A stretch of 64,000 nt of DNA from Streptomyces sp. A 4/2 (lineage in GTDB: Bacteria > Actinomycetota > Actinomycetes > Streptomycetales > Streptomycetaceae), in the NCBI RefSeq assembly GCF_940670765.1, contig NZ_CALNVW010000027.1, positions 62,001 to 126,000 on the forward strand. Reading direction: 5' to 3'. Below the pieces are notes generated by a model. That model was not told the DNA's origin. It searched no databases and saw only the letters and a program-made list of their open reading frames with translations. Position numbers and translations under genes: made by a program. Below, in pieces: positions 42,639 to 50,673 of this stretch (position 1 is the stretch's first letter; each line of letters starts with the position of its first letter).

Positions 42639-43064
42639 ATGAGTGTGCGGACGCACGGCAGGACGAGGACGGGGTGGCTGCGGCATCTGTCACGCCGCGG
42701 GGTGCTGAGGGCGGCGTTCGGGGCAGGTGTCGTGAGCGGGACCGCCGGGGCGCTGGCCCCGATCGTGAACGCGGAGGGCATCGCGGACGGCGACCGCACC
42801 GGGGCGGCGGGTCCGCTGCCGGAGCTGCGGGAGGTGTTCGACGAGATGTACCGGGGGCGCCGCATCCGGGGCGTCGAGTCCGCCGGGGGCGTCGAGATCA
42901 CCGTCGACGGACGGCCGCTGCACGTCATGCGGCGGGCCGACGGGGGCTACCTCAGCATGGTGAACCACTACGAGTCGTTCCCGACACCGCTCGCCGTGGC
43001 GCGCGGCGCGGTCGACGAACTGGGCACCGCCCAGCTGTCGTTGACGTCCATGCAGCAGTTCTGA
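42639..43064 (+). CDS. melC1: Tyrosinase co-factor (caddie) protein MelC1/MelD1
   Basis: This 141-aa copper chaperone helps load and export tyrosinase. It has a twin-arginine signal (LSRRGVLRAAFGAGVVSG) and then the caddie domain with EMYRGRRIRGVE, VDGRPLHVMRRADGGYLSMV and NHYESFPTPLAVARGAVDEL. GGAGG precedes ATG 42639. The tyrosinase gene follows by 19 bases. S. coelicolor has a similar pair sometimes named melD; I cannot decide between melC and melD from sequence alone. Confidence 0.93.
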   Translation: MSVRTHGRTRTGWLRHLSRRGVLRAAFGAGVVSGTAGALAPIVNAEGIADGDRTGAAGPLPELREVFDEMYRGRRIRGVESAGGVEITVDGRPLHVMRRADGGYLSMVNHYESFPTPLAVARGAVDELGTAQLSLTSMQQF

Positions 43065-43083
43065 CCGGGGAAGGTGCCGCACC

Positions 43084-43944
43084 GTGTACGTCCGCAAGAA
43101 CCAGAAGAACCTCACCGGTGCCGAGAAGAAGCGGTTCGTCTCGGCGGTCCTGGAGGTCAAGCGCTCGGGGCAGTACGACGACTTCGTCAGGACGCACGGC
43201 GAGTACTACGTGCCCGACGGCTCCCAGGGTGAGCGGGTCGCCCACATGGCGCCCACGTTCTTCCCCTGGCACCGCCGCTTCGTGCTGGACTTCGAGCGTG
43301 CTCTCCAGGCGGTCGCGCCGGGGGTGACCGTTCCGTACTGGGACTGGACCGTCGACAACACCCCGGCCGCCGCGCTGTGGGGCGACGACTTCCTGGGCGG
43401 GGACGGGCGCCGGGGTGACCAGCAGGTCATGACCGGGCCGTTCGCGTACCGCAACGGCAACTGGGAGGTCCGGGTCGGGGTGACCGACAACCCGTTCCTC
43501 ACCCGGAACTTCGGCCGCCCCGCCAACCCGGTCCCGCTGCCCACCAGGGCCGATCTGGCCCGTGCCATGAAGGAGCCGTTCTACGACGCGGCCCCGTGGG
43601 ACTCCACCGTGCCGCACGGGTTCCGCAACACCTTCGAGGGCTGGGGGCTCCGCGGCGGTCCGCCCTGGCGCAACCACAATCTGGTGCACCGCTGGGTGGG
43701 CGGGATGATGAACAGCGCGACCTCGCCCAACGATCCGGTCTTCTGGCTGCACCACTCCTTCTGCGACCTGGTCTGGGACCGCTGGCAGAAGGCGCATCCG
43801 CGGGCCGGGTTCCTCCCCGCAGGGAAGCTCCCCGACGGGGATCCGCAGAGCGGCCGGGTCTTCGGCCTGGACGAGCCGATGCCGCCCTGGGGCGTCACCC
43901 CGTCGTCGCTGATGAGCCACCAGGGGATCTACCGCTACGCATAA
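43084..43944 (+). CDS. melC2: Tyrosinase (MelC2/MelD2)
   Basis: This 286-aa type 3 copper enzyme oxidises tyrosine or other phenols to quinones for melanin. All six copper His are visible: CuA from FVRTHGEYY, VAHMAPTFFPWHRRF; CuB from RNHNLVHRW and FWLHHSFCD. It is a little longer than classical MelC2 (about 273 aa) because of inserts around 115-145 and near the C terminus. No signal peptide of its own; the chaperone provides the twin-arginine one, or it stays intracellular as reported for MelD2. GTG 43084 follows a GGGGAAGG site. A good terminator follows. Confidence 0.95.
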   Translation: MYVRKNQKNLTGAEKKRFVSAVLEVKRSGQYDDFVRTHGEYYVPDGSQGERVAHMAPTFFPWHRRFVLDFERALQAVAPGVTVPYWDWTVDNTPAAALWGDDFLGGDGRRGDQQVMTGPFAYRNGNWEVRVGVTDNPFLTRNFGRPANPVPLPTRADLARAMKEPFYDAAPWDSTVPHGFRNTFEGWGLRGGPPWRNHNLVHRWVGGMMNSATSPNDPVFWLHHSFCDLVWDRWQKAHPRAGFLPAGKLPDGDPQSGRVFGLDEPMPPWGVTPSSLMSHQGIYRYA

Positions 43945-43947
43945 AAC

Positions 43948-43977
43948 CTGTCCGGCCGATCTCGGCCGGACAGGTCC
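43948..43977 (+). terminator. Terminator after tyrosinase
   Basis: CCTGTCCGGCCGA and TCGGCCGGACAGG form a perfect 13-bp stem with a 4-base loop right after the stop. Confidence 0.85.
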
Positions 43978-44018
43978 TGGCGGGCGGAGCCGCTGGTGCA
44001 CGGGCGGGCATTCGGCGC

Positions 44019-44092
44019 ACGCCTCCACGCACACGCCTCCACGCACACGCCTCCACGCACACGCCTCCACGCACTCGCCTCCATGCACACGT
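44019..44092. repeat. 14-bp tandem repeat
   Basis: CACGCCTCCACGCA is repeated about five times with few changes between the tyrosinase terminator and the chaplin gene. The repeats are contiguous with no unique spacers, so it is a minisatellite and not a CRISPR array. Confidence 0.8.
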
Positions 44093-44178
44093 CTGCGGCC
44101 ACCCCCCGGAGGGGATGGCCGCAGGGCGCGGGACGCGGGTCCCGCCGTTCTTGTGTCGTTGGGTGCCGCGTGGGGCAC

Positions 44179-44517
44179 TCAGCCGCCGTAGCCGCCCTCG
44201 CCGTGACCGTGACCGTAGCCGCCCTCGTCGTGGCCGTGCTCGTGGCCGTGCTCGTGGCCGCGACCGTGGTCGTGGTTGTCGACGTTGATGCAGGTGTTGC
44301 CGAACGCCGGGTTCAGCAGGCCGATCACGTTCACGGTGTTGCCGCAGAGGTTGATCGGGACGTGGACCGGGACCTGGACCTGGTTGCCCGAGATGACACC
44401 GGGGGAGCCGACAGCGGCACCCTGGGCCCCGGCGTCGGCAGCGGCCAGACCGGCGGAGCCCGCCAGGACGGCGCCGGCGCTCGCGAGTACGGCGGCGGCC
44501 TTCACGATTCGAGACAT
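44179..44517 (-). CDS. chpG: ChpG-like chaplin with His-rich C-terminal tail
   Basis: This 112-aa chaplin has a signal peptide (MSRIVKAAAVLASAGAVLAG to LAAAD), one chaplin domain (VGSPGVISGNQVQVPVHVPI, NLCGNT, GLLNPAFGNTC), then a tail of about 35 residues made of His, Gly, Glu and Asp (NHDHGRGHEHGHEHGHDEGG) ending GGYGG. As I recall, S. coelicolor ChpG has a short acidic tail ending SGGYGG, so the GGYGG end supports orthology while the His run is unusual. It is beside the copper enzyme tyrosinase. Metal binding by the tail is an inference. GGAG precedes ATG 44517. Confidence 0.9.
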   Translation of the reverse strand: MSRIVKAAAVLASAGAVLAGSAGLAAADAGAQGAAVGSPGVISGNQVQVPVHVPINLCGNTVNVIGLLNPAFGNTCINVDNHDHGRGHEHGHEHGHDEGGYGHGHGEGGYGG

Positions 44518-44838
44518 TGCGTTCTCCTTGGAGCTCTGTAACTGGAACATCGGGGGTCAGCCGCAGGATTCACAGCCTGACGAGTCGTTCAACGCCGCAG
44601 CGCACAGGCGGTAACGGATGACGATCAAAGTCAGGGGCGTGCGGCGCGGACGAGCGCCCTCCTGCCTCAGGGGCATTCAAACGGAAATAAGCTAAATCAT
44701 CGGACATTTCGGACGGTAGGCTCTCCCGTGTCGCACCCGGCTCGCGCCCTCGTGTCGCGCGCCTCCGGTGCCCATCTCGTCGATCCCGACCCGTCTGACC
44801 TGCGGCAATGGCCCATTGCGCATAAGGTTGGGATAAAA

Positions 44839-44859
44839 GTTGAGTCTGTCCGACTCAGG
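44839..44859 (+). promoter_or_regulatory. HAIR-like HspR operator, distal copy
   Basis: GTTGAGT-N7-ACTCAGG matches the HspR-associated inverted repeat CTTGAGT-N7-ACTCAAG at 12 of 14 positions with exact spacing. It lies about 70 bases before the dnaK start. Confidence 0.75.
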
Positions 44860-44890
44860 GCAGTTGACTGCTCCGGATCTGTCGTGCACT

Positions 44891-44911
44891 CTTGAGCCAG
44901 TTCCACTCAAG
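44891..44911 (+). promoter_or_regulatory. HAIR HspR operator, proximal copy
   Basis: CTTGAGC-N7-ACTCAAG differs from the HspR consensus at one base. A possible -35 box TTGACT lies at 44864-44869, so HspR bound here would block transcription start. This is the established repression mode of the dnaK operon in Streptomyces. Confidence 0.88.
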
Positions 44912-44929
44912 TCAGCTGGAGGATTCACC

Positions 44930-46795
44930 ATGGCACGTGCGGTCGGCATCGACCTGGGCACGACTAATTCCGTCGTCAGCGTTCTCGAAGGCGGCGAGCC
45001 CACCGTCATCACCAACGCCGAAGGCGCCAGGACCACGCCGTCCGTCGTCGCCTTCGCCAAGAACGGCGAGGTGCTCGTCGGCGAGGTCGCCAAGCGCCAG
45101 GCAGTCACGAACGTCGACAGGACCATCCGGTCGGTCAAGCGCCACATGGGCACCGACTGGAAGATCGACCTGGACGGCAAGAGCTTCAACCCGCAGCAGA
45201 TGAGCGCCTTCATCCTGCAGAAGCTGAAGCGTGACGCCGAGTCGTACCTGGGAGAGAAGGTCACCGACGCGGTGATCACCGTCCCGGCGTACTTCAACGA
45301 CTCCGAGCGCCAGGCGACGAAGGAGGCCGGCGAGATCGCGGGCCTGAACGTCCTGCGTATCGTCAACGAGCCGACCGCCGCCGCCCTGGCGTACGGGCTC
45401 GACAAGGACGACCAGACCATCCTCGTCTTCGACCTCGGTGGCGGCACCTTCGACGTGTCGCTCCTGGAGATCGGTGACGGCGTCGTCGAGGTCAAGGCCA
45501 CCAACGGTGACAACCACCTCGGTGGTGACGACTGGGACCAGCGCGTCGTCGACTACCTGGTGAAGCAGTTCGCCAACGGTCACGGCGTGGACCTGGCCAA
45601 GGACAAGATGGCTCTCCAGCGTCTCCGCGAGGCCGCGGAGAAGGCGAAGATCGAGCTGTCGTCCTCCACCGAGACCACGATCAACCTGCCGTACATCACG
45701 GCGTCGGCCGAGGGCCCGCTGCACCTGGACGAGAAGCTCACCCGCGCCCAGTTCCAGCAGCTCACCGCCGACCTGCTGGACCGGTGCAAGAGCCCGTTCC
45801 ACAACGTCATCAAGGACGCGGGCATCCAGCTCTCCGAGATCGACCACGTCGTTCTCGTCGGTGGCTCGACCCGTATGCCGGCCGTCGCCGAGCTCGTCAA
45901 GGAGCTCACCGGTGGCCAGGACGCCAACAAGGGTGTGAACCCGGACGAGGTCGTCGCGATCGGCGCCTCGCTCCAGGCCGGTGTCCTCAAGGGCGAGGTC
46001 AAGGACGTCCTGCTCCTCGACGTGACGCCGCTTTCCCTCGGTATCGAGACCAAGGGAGGGATCATGACCAAGCTCATCGAGCGCAACACCACGATCCCGA
46101 CCAAGCGTTCCGAGATCTTCACGACGGCCGAGGACAACCAGCCGTCCGTGCAGATCCAGGTGTACCAGGGCGAGCGCGAGATCGCGGCGTACAACAAGAA
46201 GCTCGGGATGTTCGAGCTCACCGGTCTGCCGCCGGCCCCGCGTGGCGTGCCGCAGATCGAGGTCGCCTTCGACATCGACGCCAACGGCATCATGCACGTC
46301 GCTGCCAAGGACCTCGGCACCGGCAAGGAGCAGAAGATGACCGTCACCGGTGGCTCCTCGCTGCCGAAGGACGAGGTCAACCGGATGCGCGAAGAGGCCG
46401 AGCAGTACGCGGACGAGGACCACAAGCGCCGCGAGGCCGCCGAGTCGCGCAACCAGGGCGAGCAGCTCGTCTACCAGACCGAGAAGTTCCTCAAGGACAA
46501 CGAGGACAAGGTCCCGGGCGACGTCAAGACGGAGGTCGAGGAGTCCCTCACCGAGCTGAAGGAGAAGCTCAAGGGCGAGGACACCGCCGAGATCCGTACG
46601 GCCACCGAGAAGGTCGCCGCCGTCTCGCAGAAGCTCGGCCAGGCGATGTACGCGAACGCCGAGGGTGCGGCCGCAGCAGGCGGTGCCCCCGGTGCCGAGG
46701 GCGCGCAGGAGCAGGCCACCGACGCTCCTGACGACGTCGTCGACGCCGAGATCGTGGACGACGAGAAGGACGGCCGTCAGGGAGGCGCCGCATGA
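44930..46795 (+). CDS. dnaK: Hsp70 chaperone DnaK
   Basis: This 621-aa chaperone binds and releases unfolded proteins with ATP hydrolysis. Signatures are VGIDLGTTNSVVSV at the N terminus, VFDLGGGTFDVSLLEIG and VVLVGGSTRMPAV in the ATPase domain, the substrate-binding region with LLDVTPLSLGIETKGG, and a disordered Ala/Glu/Asp-rich tail. ATG 44930 has GGAGG at 7 bases. First gene of dnaK-grpE-dnaJ-hspR; HspR plus DnaK close the negative feedback loop. Confidence 0.98.
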   Translation: MARAVGIDLGTTNSVVSVLEGGEPTVITNAEGARTTPSVVAFAKNGEVLVGEVAKRQAVTNVDRTIRSVKRHMGTDWKIDLDGKSFNPQQMSAFILQKLKRDAESYLGEKVTDAVITVPAYFNDSERQATKEAGEIAGLNVLRIVNEPTAAALAYGLDKDDQTILVFDLGGGTFDVSLLEIGDGVVEVKATNGDNHLGGDDWDQRVVDYLVKQFANGHGVDLAKDKMALQRLREAAEKAKIELSSSTETTINLPYITASAEGPLHLDEKLTRAQFQQLTADLLDRCKSPFHNVIKDAGIQLSEIDHVVLVGGSTRMPAVAELVKELTGGQDANKGVNPDEVVAIGASLQAGVLKGEVKDVLLLDVTPLSLGIETKGGIMTKLIERNTTIPTKRSEIFTTAEDNQPSVQIQVYQGEREIAAYNKKLGMFELTGLPPAPRGVPQIEVAFDIDANGIMHVAAKDLGTGKEQKMTVTGGSSLPKDEVNRMREEAEQYADEDHKRREAAESRNQGEQLVYQTEKFLKDNEDKVPGDVKTEVEESLTELKEKLKGEDTAEIRTATEKVAAVSQKLGQAMYANAEGAAAAGGAPGAEGAQEQATDAPDDVVDAEIVDDEKDGRQGGAA

Positions 46796-47448
46796 CGGAG
46801 GAGACTCCGGGCTTCGAGGAGAAGCCCGACGTCCCCTCCGGCGCGACCTCCGAAGACGCCGCGCCGAAGGCCGCCGGGTCCGACTCCGAGAAGGAGTCGG
46901 GCCCGGCGGCCCCGGCCGGGGACGCACAGCAGAACCAGGAAACCGCGCTTGTCGCCCAGCTGGACCAGGCCCGTACGGCGCTCACCGAGCGCACCGCGGA
47001 CCTCCAGCGGCTGCAGGCCGAGTACCAGAACTACCGCCGCCGGGTGGAACGGGACAGGGTCCAGGTCAAGGAGGTCGCGATCGCGAACCTGCTGTCCGAG
47101 CTCCTCCCGACGCTCGACGACATCGGCCGCGCCCGGGAGCACGGCGAGCTGGTCGGCGGCTTCAAGTCGGTGGCCGACTCGCTGGAGACCGTCGTCGCCA
47201 AGATGGGCCTCCAGCAGTTCGGCAAGGAGGGCGAGCCCTTCGACCCGACGATCCACGAAGCGCTGATGCACTCGTACGCCCCGGACATCACCGAGGACAC
47301 GTGCGTGGCGATCCTGCAGCCCGGGTATCGGTTCGGCGAGCGCACCATCCGTCCCGCGCGCGTCGCGGTGGCCGAGCCCCAGCCGGGTGCCCAGGCCAAG
47401 GACGATGCGTCGGACGAGGACAGCGGTGGCCCGGAGGAGAGCGCGTGA
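46792..47448 (+). CDS. grpE: Nucleotide exchange factor GrpE
   Basis: This 218-aa co-chaperone ejects ADP from DnaK. It has an acidic disordered N terminus, a long coiled coil (ERTADLQRLQAEYQNYRRRV), the GFKSVADSLETVVAKMGLQQF helices and the C-terminal beta domain HEALMHSYAPDIT then LQPGYRFGERTIRPARV. ATG overlaps the dnaK stop by 4 bases. Confidence 0.97.
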   Translation: MTEETPGFEEKPDVPSGATSEDAAPKAAGSDSEKESGPAAPAGDAQQNQETALVAQLDQARTALTERTADLQRLQAEYQNYRRRVERDRVQVKEVAIANLLSELLPTLDDIGRAREHGELVGGFKSVADSLETVVAKMGLQQFGKEGEPFDPTIHEALMHSYAPDITEDTCVAILQPGYRFGERTIRPARVAVAEPQPGAQAKDDASDEDSGGPEESA

Positions 47449-47539
47449 CCCGGTTCCGCGTGGATCAGAGCCCGCGCGGAACCGGACCCCGCACCCTGCG
47501 GGCCGAGGAAGGCAGTAACCGGAAGGAGGGACGTCGGGG

Positions 47540-48733
47540 ATGAGTACCAAGGACTTCGTCGAGAAGGACTACTACAAGGTTCTCGGCGTCCCGAAGGACG
47601 CCACCGAGGCCGAGATCAAGAAGGCGTACCGGAAGCTCGCCCGCGAGCTGCACCCGGACGCCAACAAGAGCGACGCCAAGGCCGAGGAGCGCTTCAAGGA
47701 GGTCTCCGAGGCGAACGACGTCCTCGGTGACCAGAAGAAGCGCAAGGAGTACGACGAAGCGCGTGCTCTCTTCGGTAACGGCGGCTACCGGCCGGGACCC
47801 GGGGCCGGCGGCGGCTCGTTCAACTTCGACCTGGGGGACCTCTTCGGGGGCACCCCGGGCGGCGGACAGCCGGGCGGCGCCGGAGCCGGTGGCTTCGGCG
47901 GCGGGCTCGGGGACGTGTTCGGCGGGCTGTTCAACCGGGGCGGCGGTCCCGGTACCACCCGTACCCAGCCCCGCCGCGGTCAGGACATCGAGACCGAGGT
48001 GACGCTCAGCTTCACCGAGGCGGTCGACGGGGCCACGGTCCCGTTGCGGATGTCCAGCCAGGCCCCCTGCAAGGCCTGTTCGGGCACCGGCGACAAGAAC
48101 GGCACACCGCGGGTCTGCCCGACCTGTGTCGGCACCGGCCAGGTGTCGCGCGGCAGCGGCGGCGGTTTCTCGCTGACCGATCCGTGCGTGGACTGCAAGG
48201 GCCGCGGGCTCATCGCCGAGAACCCCTGCGACGTCTGCAAGGGCTCCGGCCGCGCCAAGTCGTCCCGGACCATGCAGGTCCGGATCCCGGCGGGCGTCTC
48301 CGACAACCAGCGGATCCGGCTGCGCGGCAAGGGCACCCCGGGCGAGCGGGGCGGTCCGGCCGGCGACCTCTACGTGATCGTCCATGTCGACGCCCACCCG
48401 GTCTTCGGCCGCAAGGGCGACAACCTCACGGTCACCGTGCCCGTCACCTTCGCGGAGGCGGCGCTCGGCGGCGAGGTCAGGGTCCCGACGCTCAGCGGGC
48501 CCCCGGTCACGCTGAAACTGCCCGCGGGCACGCCCAACGGCCGTACGATGCGCGCCCGTGGCAAGGGTGCGCTGCGCAAGGACGGCACCCGCGGTGACCT
48601 GCTGGTCACCGTCGAGGTGGCCGTGCCGCAGGACCTCAGCGACAAGGCACGCGAGTCGCTGGAGACCTACCGTGAGGCGACTGCGGGAGAGGATCCGCGG
48701 GCGGAGCTGTTCCAGGCTGCGAAGGGAGCTTGA
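47540..48733 (+). CDS. dnaJ: Co-chaperone DnaJ
   Basis: This 397-aa type I J-protein stimulates DnaK ATPase. It has the J domain with ELHPDANKS (HPD), a Gly/Phe-rich linker at about 85-145, a zinc domain with four Cys motifs (CKACSGTG, CPTCVGTG, CVDCKGRG, CDVCKGSG), and the C-terminal substrate domains (IRLRGKGTPG..GGPAGDLYV). GGAAGGAGG precedes ATG 47540. It begins 91 bases after grpE within the operon and ends one base before the hspR start. Confidence 0.97.
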   Translation: MSTKDFVEKDYYKVLGVPKDATEAEIKKAYRKLARELHPDANKSDAKAEERFKEVSEANDVLGDQKKRKEYDEARALFGNGGYRPGPGAGGGSFNFDLGDLFGGTPGGGQPGGAGAGGFGGGLGDVFGGLFNRGGGPGTTRTQPRRGQDIETEVTLSFTEAVDGATVPLRMSSQAPCKACSGTGDKNGTPRVCPTCVGTGQVSRGSGGGFSLTDPCVDCKGRGLIAENPCDVCKGSGRAKSSRTMQVRIPAGVSDNQRIRLRGKGTPGERGGPAGDLYVIVHVDAHPVFGRKGDNLTVTVPVTFAEAALGGEVRVPTLSGPPVTLKLPAGTPNGRTMRARGKGALRKDGTRGDLLVTVEVAVPQDLSDKARESLETYREATAGEDPRAELFQAAKGA

Positions 48734-48734
48734 G

Positions 48735-49193
48735 ATGAACGGCCGACGGCGTCGTGACAATTCAATGGGGTACGAACTGACCGACGAGTCACCCGTGTAC
48801 GTCATCTCGGTCGCCGCTCAGCTCTCGGGCCTGCACCCGCAGACCCTGCGTCAGTACGACCGTCTCGGCCTGGTCTCCCCGGACCGGACGGCCGGGCGGG
48901 GCCGGCGCTACTCGGCCCAGGACATCGAACTGCTCCGTACGGTGCAGCAGTTGTCCCAGGACGAGGGCATCAACCTGGCGGGCATCAAGCGCATCATCGA
49001 ACTGGAACACCAGGTCGCCGCGTTGCAGGCCCGGGTCGCCGAACTGTCCGCCGCGGTGGACGGTGCGGCGACGGCGATGCAGCAGCGCGAGGCCCAGGTC
49101 CACGCCTCGTACCGGCGTGACCTGGTCCCGTACCAGGACGTGCAGCAGACCAGCGCGCTGGTGGTGTGGCGGCCCAAGAGGCCGTCGGACTGA
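48735..49193 (+). CDS. hspR: MerR-family heat shock repressor HspR
   Basis: This 152-aa repressor of dnaK, clpB and itself has the MerR wing helix-turn-helix (VYVISVAAQLSGLHPQTLRQYDRLGLVSPDRTAGRGRRYS), SLQQ-like QQLSQDEGINLAGIK and a coiled-coil tail (ELEHQVAALQARVAELSAAV). It would bind the HAIR boxes at 44839, 44891 and 51372. ATG 48735 is just after the dnaJ stop. Confidence 0.97.
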   Translation: MNGRRRRDNSMGYELTDESPVYVISVAAQLSGLHPQTLRQYDRLGLVSPDRTAGRGRRYSAQDIELLRTVQQLSQDEGINLAGIKRIIELEHQVAALQARVAELSAAVDGAATAMQQREAQVHASYRRDLVPYQDVQQTSALVVWRPKRPSD

Positions 49194-49274
49194 GGGCGTT
49201 GGTCCGGATTTCCGGAAGGAAGGGGTGGTGGGCCGTGATGGCCCGCCCCCCCCTTCCCGCTGTCCGGCCGCAGC

Positions 49275-49296
49275 GGTCAGTGGTCAGTGGTCAGTG
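49275..49296. repeat. Triple GGTCAGT tandem repeat covering a stop codon
   Basis: The heptamer GGTCAGT is repeated three times. The stop codon of the minus-strand LuxR gene (49291-49293) lies in it, so changes in repeat number could shift the C terminus slightly. Confidence 0.7.
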
Positions 49297-50283
49297 GTCC
49301 AGGATTCCGGACTGCGCGATGAGATAGCCCAGCTGGGCACGGCTGTTGCTGCCCAGGGACGCGGAGAGTTTGGCGACATGGGCCCGGCAGGTCCGTACGT
49401 TCATTCCGAGCCGGCGCGCGATTGCCTCGTCGACATGGCCCTCGACCAGCAGTTTCGCGATGGCCCGCTGCGCGCCGGAGACACCGTCGAGCTGGGGGGC
49501 GTACGCGACGGGCTCGGCCCAGGGGACGGCGTGCAGCCAGAACTGCTCGAAGACGCCCACCAGATACTGGACCAGACCTTCGTGACGCAGCTCCAGGGCG
49601 ACCTGGCGGTCGCTGCGGGCGGGTATGAAGGCGACCCGGCGGTCCACGATGATCAGCCGGTCGATGATCTCCTCAAGCGTCCGCACCTCCACGGCGTACG
49701 GCTCGACCCGCTCCATGTAGGCGAGTGTGGCCGGGTGGTGGCGCGCGGTGTGCTGGTACAGCGTGCGCATCCTGACGCCCAGGTCGAGCAGGGGGGCGAC
49801 CCGCTGGAGCCCTTCCTGGAGGGTCTGCGGCTTACGGCCGCTGCCGGGCTGGATGGTGAGGATCTCCTCGCGGGCCTCGGCGGTCACCCGGTCCAGCGTG
49901 GCGTTGATGTTGTTGAGACCGTTGAGCACCGTGATGGCGTGCGTGGTCGGCGGATCCTGCGGGGTGATGGACATGAATGGCTCAAAGGTGTCGGCCAGCG
50001 AGATGGTGAGCCGTCTGCGCTCTTGGATCTCCCGCTCGATGGGGTGTATTAGCTGAGTCAGCGCTGCGGACGGGGCAACCGGCCGGTACCACTCTGCGTC
50101 CTCAGGGTCTGGATGCAGAAGTGCCAGCTCGAAGAGGCAGGCGGTGCCCTCCGTCTCGGAACGGGCTATGCGGCCGGTGCGCAGGGCGTTGGCATAAAGG
50201 CGTTTCCCCTCTTCGCACAACCCCCCTTGAGGGTGACGGTGTTCCGTATCGCCCGAATTTGACTGCATATACACCCCCCTCAT
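49291..50283 (-). CDS. LuxR-family (helix-turn-helix) transcriptional regulator
   Basis: This 330-aa protein has a long N-terminal region that I do not assign to a named sensor domain (partly TrmB-like: PIEREIQERRRLTISLADTF and YMERVEPYAVEVRTLEEI). The C-terminal LuxR helix-turn-helix reads GHVDEAIARRLGMNVRTCRAHVAKLSASLGS. ATG 50283 begins MRGVYMQSNSGD; ATG 50268 is an alternative. The start codon is inside a 25-bp palindrome. It is divergent from the EVTWE-repeat peptide gene, 96 bases away, and is its likely regulator. Confidence 0.87.
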   Translation of the reverse strand: MRGVYMQSNSGDTEHRHPQGGLCEEGKRLYANALRTGRIARSETEGTACLFELALLHPDPEDAEWYRPVAPSAALTQLIHPIEREIQERRRLTISLADTFEPFMSITPQDPPTTHAITVLNGLNNINATLDRVTAEAREEILTIQPGSGRKPQTLQEGLQRVAPLLDLGVRMRTLYQHTARHHPATLAYMERVEPYAVEVRTLEEIIDRLIIVDRRVAFIPARSDRQVALELRHEGLVQYLVGVFEQFWLHAVPWAEPVAYAPQLDGVSGAQRAIAKLLVEGHVDEAIARRLGMNVRTCRAHVAKLSASLGSNSRAQLGYLIAQSGILDH

Positions 50284-50305
50284 GTTCCTGTATTACAGGA
50301 ACATG
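50281..50305. promoter_or_regulatory. 25-bp perfect palindrome over the LuxR gene start
   Basis: CATGTTCCTGTA is followed by one base and then by its exact reverse complement TACAGGAACATG. The outer CAT is the start codon of the LuxR-type gene. It lies in the 96-bp divergent intergenic region. Its symmetry and size fit an operator for a dimeric regulator, probably autoregulation by the LuxR protein. Confidence 0.75.
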
Positions 50306-50379
50306 ATGCCCGCACTTGCTGGTGGAAGCGTGCGGAGTGAGCCATCGTCTTCAGTACGGGGGAGGGAGGTAGGGATCAC

Positions 50380-50673
50380 ATGAGGTGGAGATCGTCCATG
50401 TCCAGGATGGTTCGTTCGGTTTGTGCACTTGCCGTAGCAGCGGCGGCTTTTGGTTTCGTGGCCAGCTACGAGGTCACGTGGGAGGGGTCCCCGGCTCACA
50501 GCACGGTGGCGAACCCCGGTGAGGTGACGTGGGAGAGCACGCCGGCCGATGTCGTGGCCGCGCCCCCCGGTGAGGTCACCTGGGAGAGCATCCCCGCGAA
50601 CGCCAAGCTTTCGCAGCCCGGCGAGGTCACCTGGGAGATCGCTCCGGCCCACGTCGGATCCGCAGGCGCATGA
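50380..50673 (+). CDS. Secreted peptide of four tandem 17-aa EVTWE repeats
   Basis: This 97-aa protein has a signal-like N terminus (MSRMVRSVCALAVAAAAFGF, start at 50380 or 50398) and then four repeats of 17, 17, 17 and 16 residues starting at residue 31. Each begins EVTWE and continues with xxPA: EVTWEGSPAH, EVTWESTPAD, EVTWESIPAN and EVTWEIAPAH, with variable linkers ending PG. The DNA unit is 51 bp (50470-50670). Nothing I know matches. The invariant W and E suggest a function for each repeat, for example repeated binding modules or multiple cores of a processed peptide. Its stop overlaps the next gene's start (ATGA), so the two are coupled. Confidence 0.75.
   Translation: MRWRSSMSRMVRSVCALAVAAAAFGFVASYEVTWEGSPAHSTVANPGEVTWESTPADVVAAPPGEVTWESIPANAKLSQPGEVTWEIAPAHVGSAGA

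Noticed and set aside
44019..44092. CRISPR-like short repeats
   Set aside because: Contiguous 14-bp tandem units with no spacers and no cas genes nearby.
44912..46927. 671-residue minus frame opposite dnaK
   Set aside because: Antisense to an unmistakable DnaK; no motifs.
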